Below, one piece after another: positions 62,591 through 64,000 of a DNA stretch of 64,000 bases (its first letter is position 1; every line of letters begins with the position of its first letter). The DNA is from Thuidium tamariscinum (Eukaryota > Streptophyta > Bryopsida > Hypnales > Thuidiaceae): NCBI GenBank assembly GCA_947034885.2, contig OX344755.2, forward strand, positions 1,800,501 through 1,864,500, read 5' to 3'. The position numbers were made by a program, and so were the translations under genes. The notes beneath the pieces were generated by a model. That model made no database searches. It was not told the origin of the DNA and saw nothing but the letters and a program-made list of their open reading frames with translations.

Positions 62591-63850
62591 ATGAGTTGGT
62601 GTGGAAATCAGAATGGGCAAGATGCATGCATGGACACATGCTCTCCAAGGCTACTGGATCCATCTATATGGCAGGAGCTTCCTCCGCTTCTCATAGCCCT
62701 AATCATTTCCAAACTTCCAATTGTGAAGCTCATCAAAGTGGTACAGCAATGTGGAAGATTCATAAAACAGCAGGTGATGGATGACCCACCTGAATTCTTG
62801 CGGATACATCGGTCTGCTGAATGCTTATTTCCAATCTTCAATGTCCCTGGTATTACCTGGATGTCGACATTTGATGTGAGGTTCAAAACCTGGTCGCCAA
62901 TGCCGGAGCTCAATTTCCTCCCTTGCAAAGTACAACACGTGCTCACGGGAGGAGGAGGATTGATTTGCGTTACCAGCAGTCAAAATCAGCAATATCGTCC
63001 GGAGACAATGAAAGAGGAGGACCGGATGTGCTTCCCGTCACAACCAATCATTGTCATTTGCAACCCTTTGACCAGGGAAACTCGAATCCTGCCTCCGATG
63101 CCAGGTGCTCTAAAGTTTCCCGTTGCACACATGAAGACGAGCGCATGCACCGGCAACTACGCTCTGTACCTCGCCGGTTGGAACGAACAGGCAGATGAAA
63201 TGGTGGTCACAGTCTATGCTTCCAGAGCACAAGCATGGATGGGATGGAGGTCGCTTCCCAATGGCTTGAGGCCAACCAAAACGACGTCCCCAGGGGAAGT
63301 TTCCTGCGCTGTAATTGGTAATGAGATGTGGCTTGCTGGAGAGATCCGATGGGCAGGTGTCTGGGAACCACGCATCCTCTGCTTCGATTTCTGCACTCAA
63401 AATTGGAAATCCGTTCTCCACTGGCTTCCGAACTGTGAACCACCAAGAGTGGTAGAAACAAATACCTGCTTATATGCAGTAACAAGGCTATCGGAGAAGC
63501 CCTACAGCCTCCATATCTTTGAGATCATCGGGGCTTGCGGGAAAACAAGTCCATATAGCAATTTCGCGGAAATAGCTCAGATGCCACACAATGTGTACTG
63601 CAGTTTCTTCGAACGGGACGTTAGACAGTCCCATCCCAGACTTGTCAAATGGGAGTGCCGGGCTGGCAAAGGCTTTATCTTTTTCCACAACGTCTTGTCT
63701 GGACGTATTGCCTGGTATCATGCTACGGGTGCAGCGAGGGGTAGGGAGAAGTGCTGGAGCATGACAGACGGCCGGGCACACAAATTCGAATCCAATTACA
63801 CATCGCTGGTCAACTGCATATGGCAACCTTCGTTTGCCACATCAGTTTGA
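62591..63850 (+). CDS. F-box protein with kelch-like/F-box-associated domain
   Basis: A single exon of 419 residues from ATG 62591. The F-box lies at about residues 27-60 (WQELPPLLIALIISKLP). A beta-propeller-like region follows with spaced Gly-Gly and Trp motifs (LTGGGGLICV, LYLAGWNEQADEMVVTVY, MWLAGEIRW, CFDFCTQNWKSV). F-box proteins of this plan are substrate receptors of SCF ubiquitin ligases, binding SKP1/ASK through the F-box. The substrate cannot be deduced. The frame is intact and no intron is needed, unlike the divergent homologue, which has one. An in-frame TTG nine bases upstream is not a likely start. Confidence 0.85.
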   Translation: MSWCGNQNGQDACMDTCSPRLLDPSIWQELPPLLIALIISKLPIVKLIKVVQQCGRFIKQQVMDDPPEFLRIHRSAECLFPIFNVPGITWMSTFDVRFKTWSPMPELNFLPCKVQHVLTGGGGLICVTSSQNQQYRPETMKEEDRMCFPSQPIIVICNPLTRETRILPPMPGALKFPVAHMKTSACTGNYALYLAGWNEQADEMVVTVYASRAQAWMGWRSLPNGLRPTKTTSPGEVSCAVIGNEMWLAGEIRWAGVWEPRILCFDFCTQNWKSVLHWLPNCEPPRVVETNTCLYAVTRLSEKPYSLHIFEIIGACGKTSPYSNFAEIAQMPHNVYCSFFERDVRQSHPRLVKWECRAGKGFIFFHNVLSGRIAWYHATGAARGREKCWSMTDGRAHKFESNYTSLVNCIWQPSFATSV

Positions 63851-64000
63851 AAATCTTGTTCCTTAGTCTATCGCGGCTAAGATTAAATGTGTCCCGGGTA
63901 GGACACTTTTAAGTCATCAAATATTTGAGTGCCATTCCTTGGTAATAGCAGCGTGTACCTCAGATCGGATTCCAATAGGAATGACAAAGACGTTAAAATA
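63851..64000. other. 3' flank of the F-box gene
   Basis: Probably 3'UTR; nothing further recognised before the window ends. Confidence 0.4.

Overview
The window looks like AT-rich nuclear DNA of a land plant, probably a non-seed plant (bryophyte or lycophyte grade). The host genes have short GT-AG introns and plant families: a SYP2/PEP12-type Qa-SNARE, an ER-targeted protein with four hevein domains plus an expansin/EG45-type double-psi beta-barrel domain, and F-box/kelch-like proteins. Most of the rest is transposon-derived: hAT, CACTA, PIF/Harbinger-like, Mutator-like and foldback elements, several nested in one another. I cannot name the species.

Layout: 1.4-4.2 kb, remnant of an armadillo-like multi-exon gene, with a MITE end abutting its first recognisable exon. 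6.1-9.1 kb, decayed hAT transposase of the ZNF862/KIAA1586-like type. 10.3-10.9 kb, two MITEs with clear ends. 12.87-33.91 kb, a small 9-bp-TSD MITE split by a 20.7-kb element (13159-33893). 34.0-34.7 kb, more MITEs. 36.0-38.4 kb, hevein x4/DPBB gene. 40.27-40.59 kb, second copy of the split MITE. 42-46.6 kb, SNARE gene in seven coding exons. 48.9-52.06 kb, CACTA element with a CACTA MITE inside. 52-58.9 kb, AT-rich DNA with small foldback elements. 59.2-63.9 kb, two divergent homologous F-box/kelch-like genes.

The main discovery candidate is the 20.7-kb unit. It begins and ends with the same 13-bp terminal inverted repeat (CAGGGTTGTCATA) and is flanked by an 8-bp target duplication (CTATTTTA/CCATTTTA, 7 of 8), as expected for hAT. 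It carries a DUF659-type hAT transposase (minus strand), a coiled-coil RING-H2 protein (minus) and an unusual protein kinase (plus). All three genes have a TATA box beside GC-rich arrays built on GGCGCGGAC or GGCGGGGAC. The RING and kinase genes diverge from one shared array with outward-facing TATA boxes. The same GGAC-type motifs crowd both ends of the element, so they may serve both as transposase sites and as promoter elements.

This copy is dying. All three genes carry nonsense codons; five of the six are TGA in a context readable as CGA-to-TGA. The RING gene also has a frameshift, and the kinase gene is split by a 728-bp MITE whose removal, with one TSD copy, restores the frame. The reading is that of a giant hAT transposon with regulatory cargo (an E3-ligase-like and a kinase-like protein), silenced and decayed by cytosine deamination. 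Co-mobilisation of the cargo is inferred from structure only; other full-length copies would be needed to prove it.
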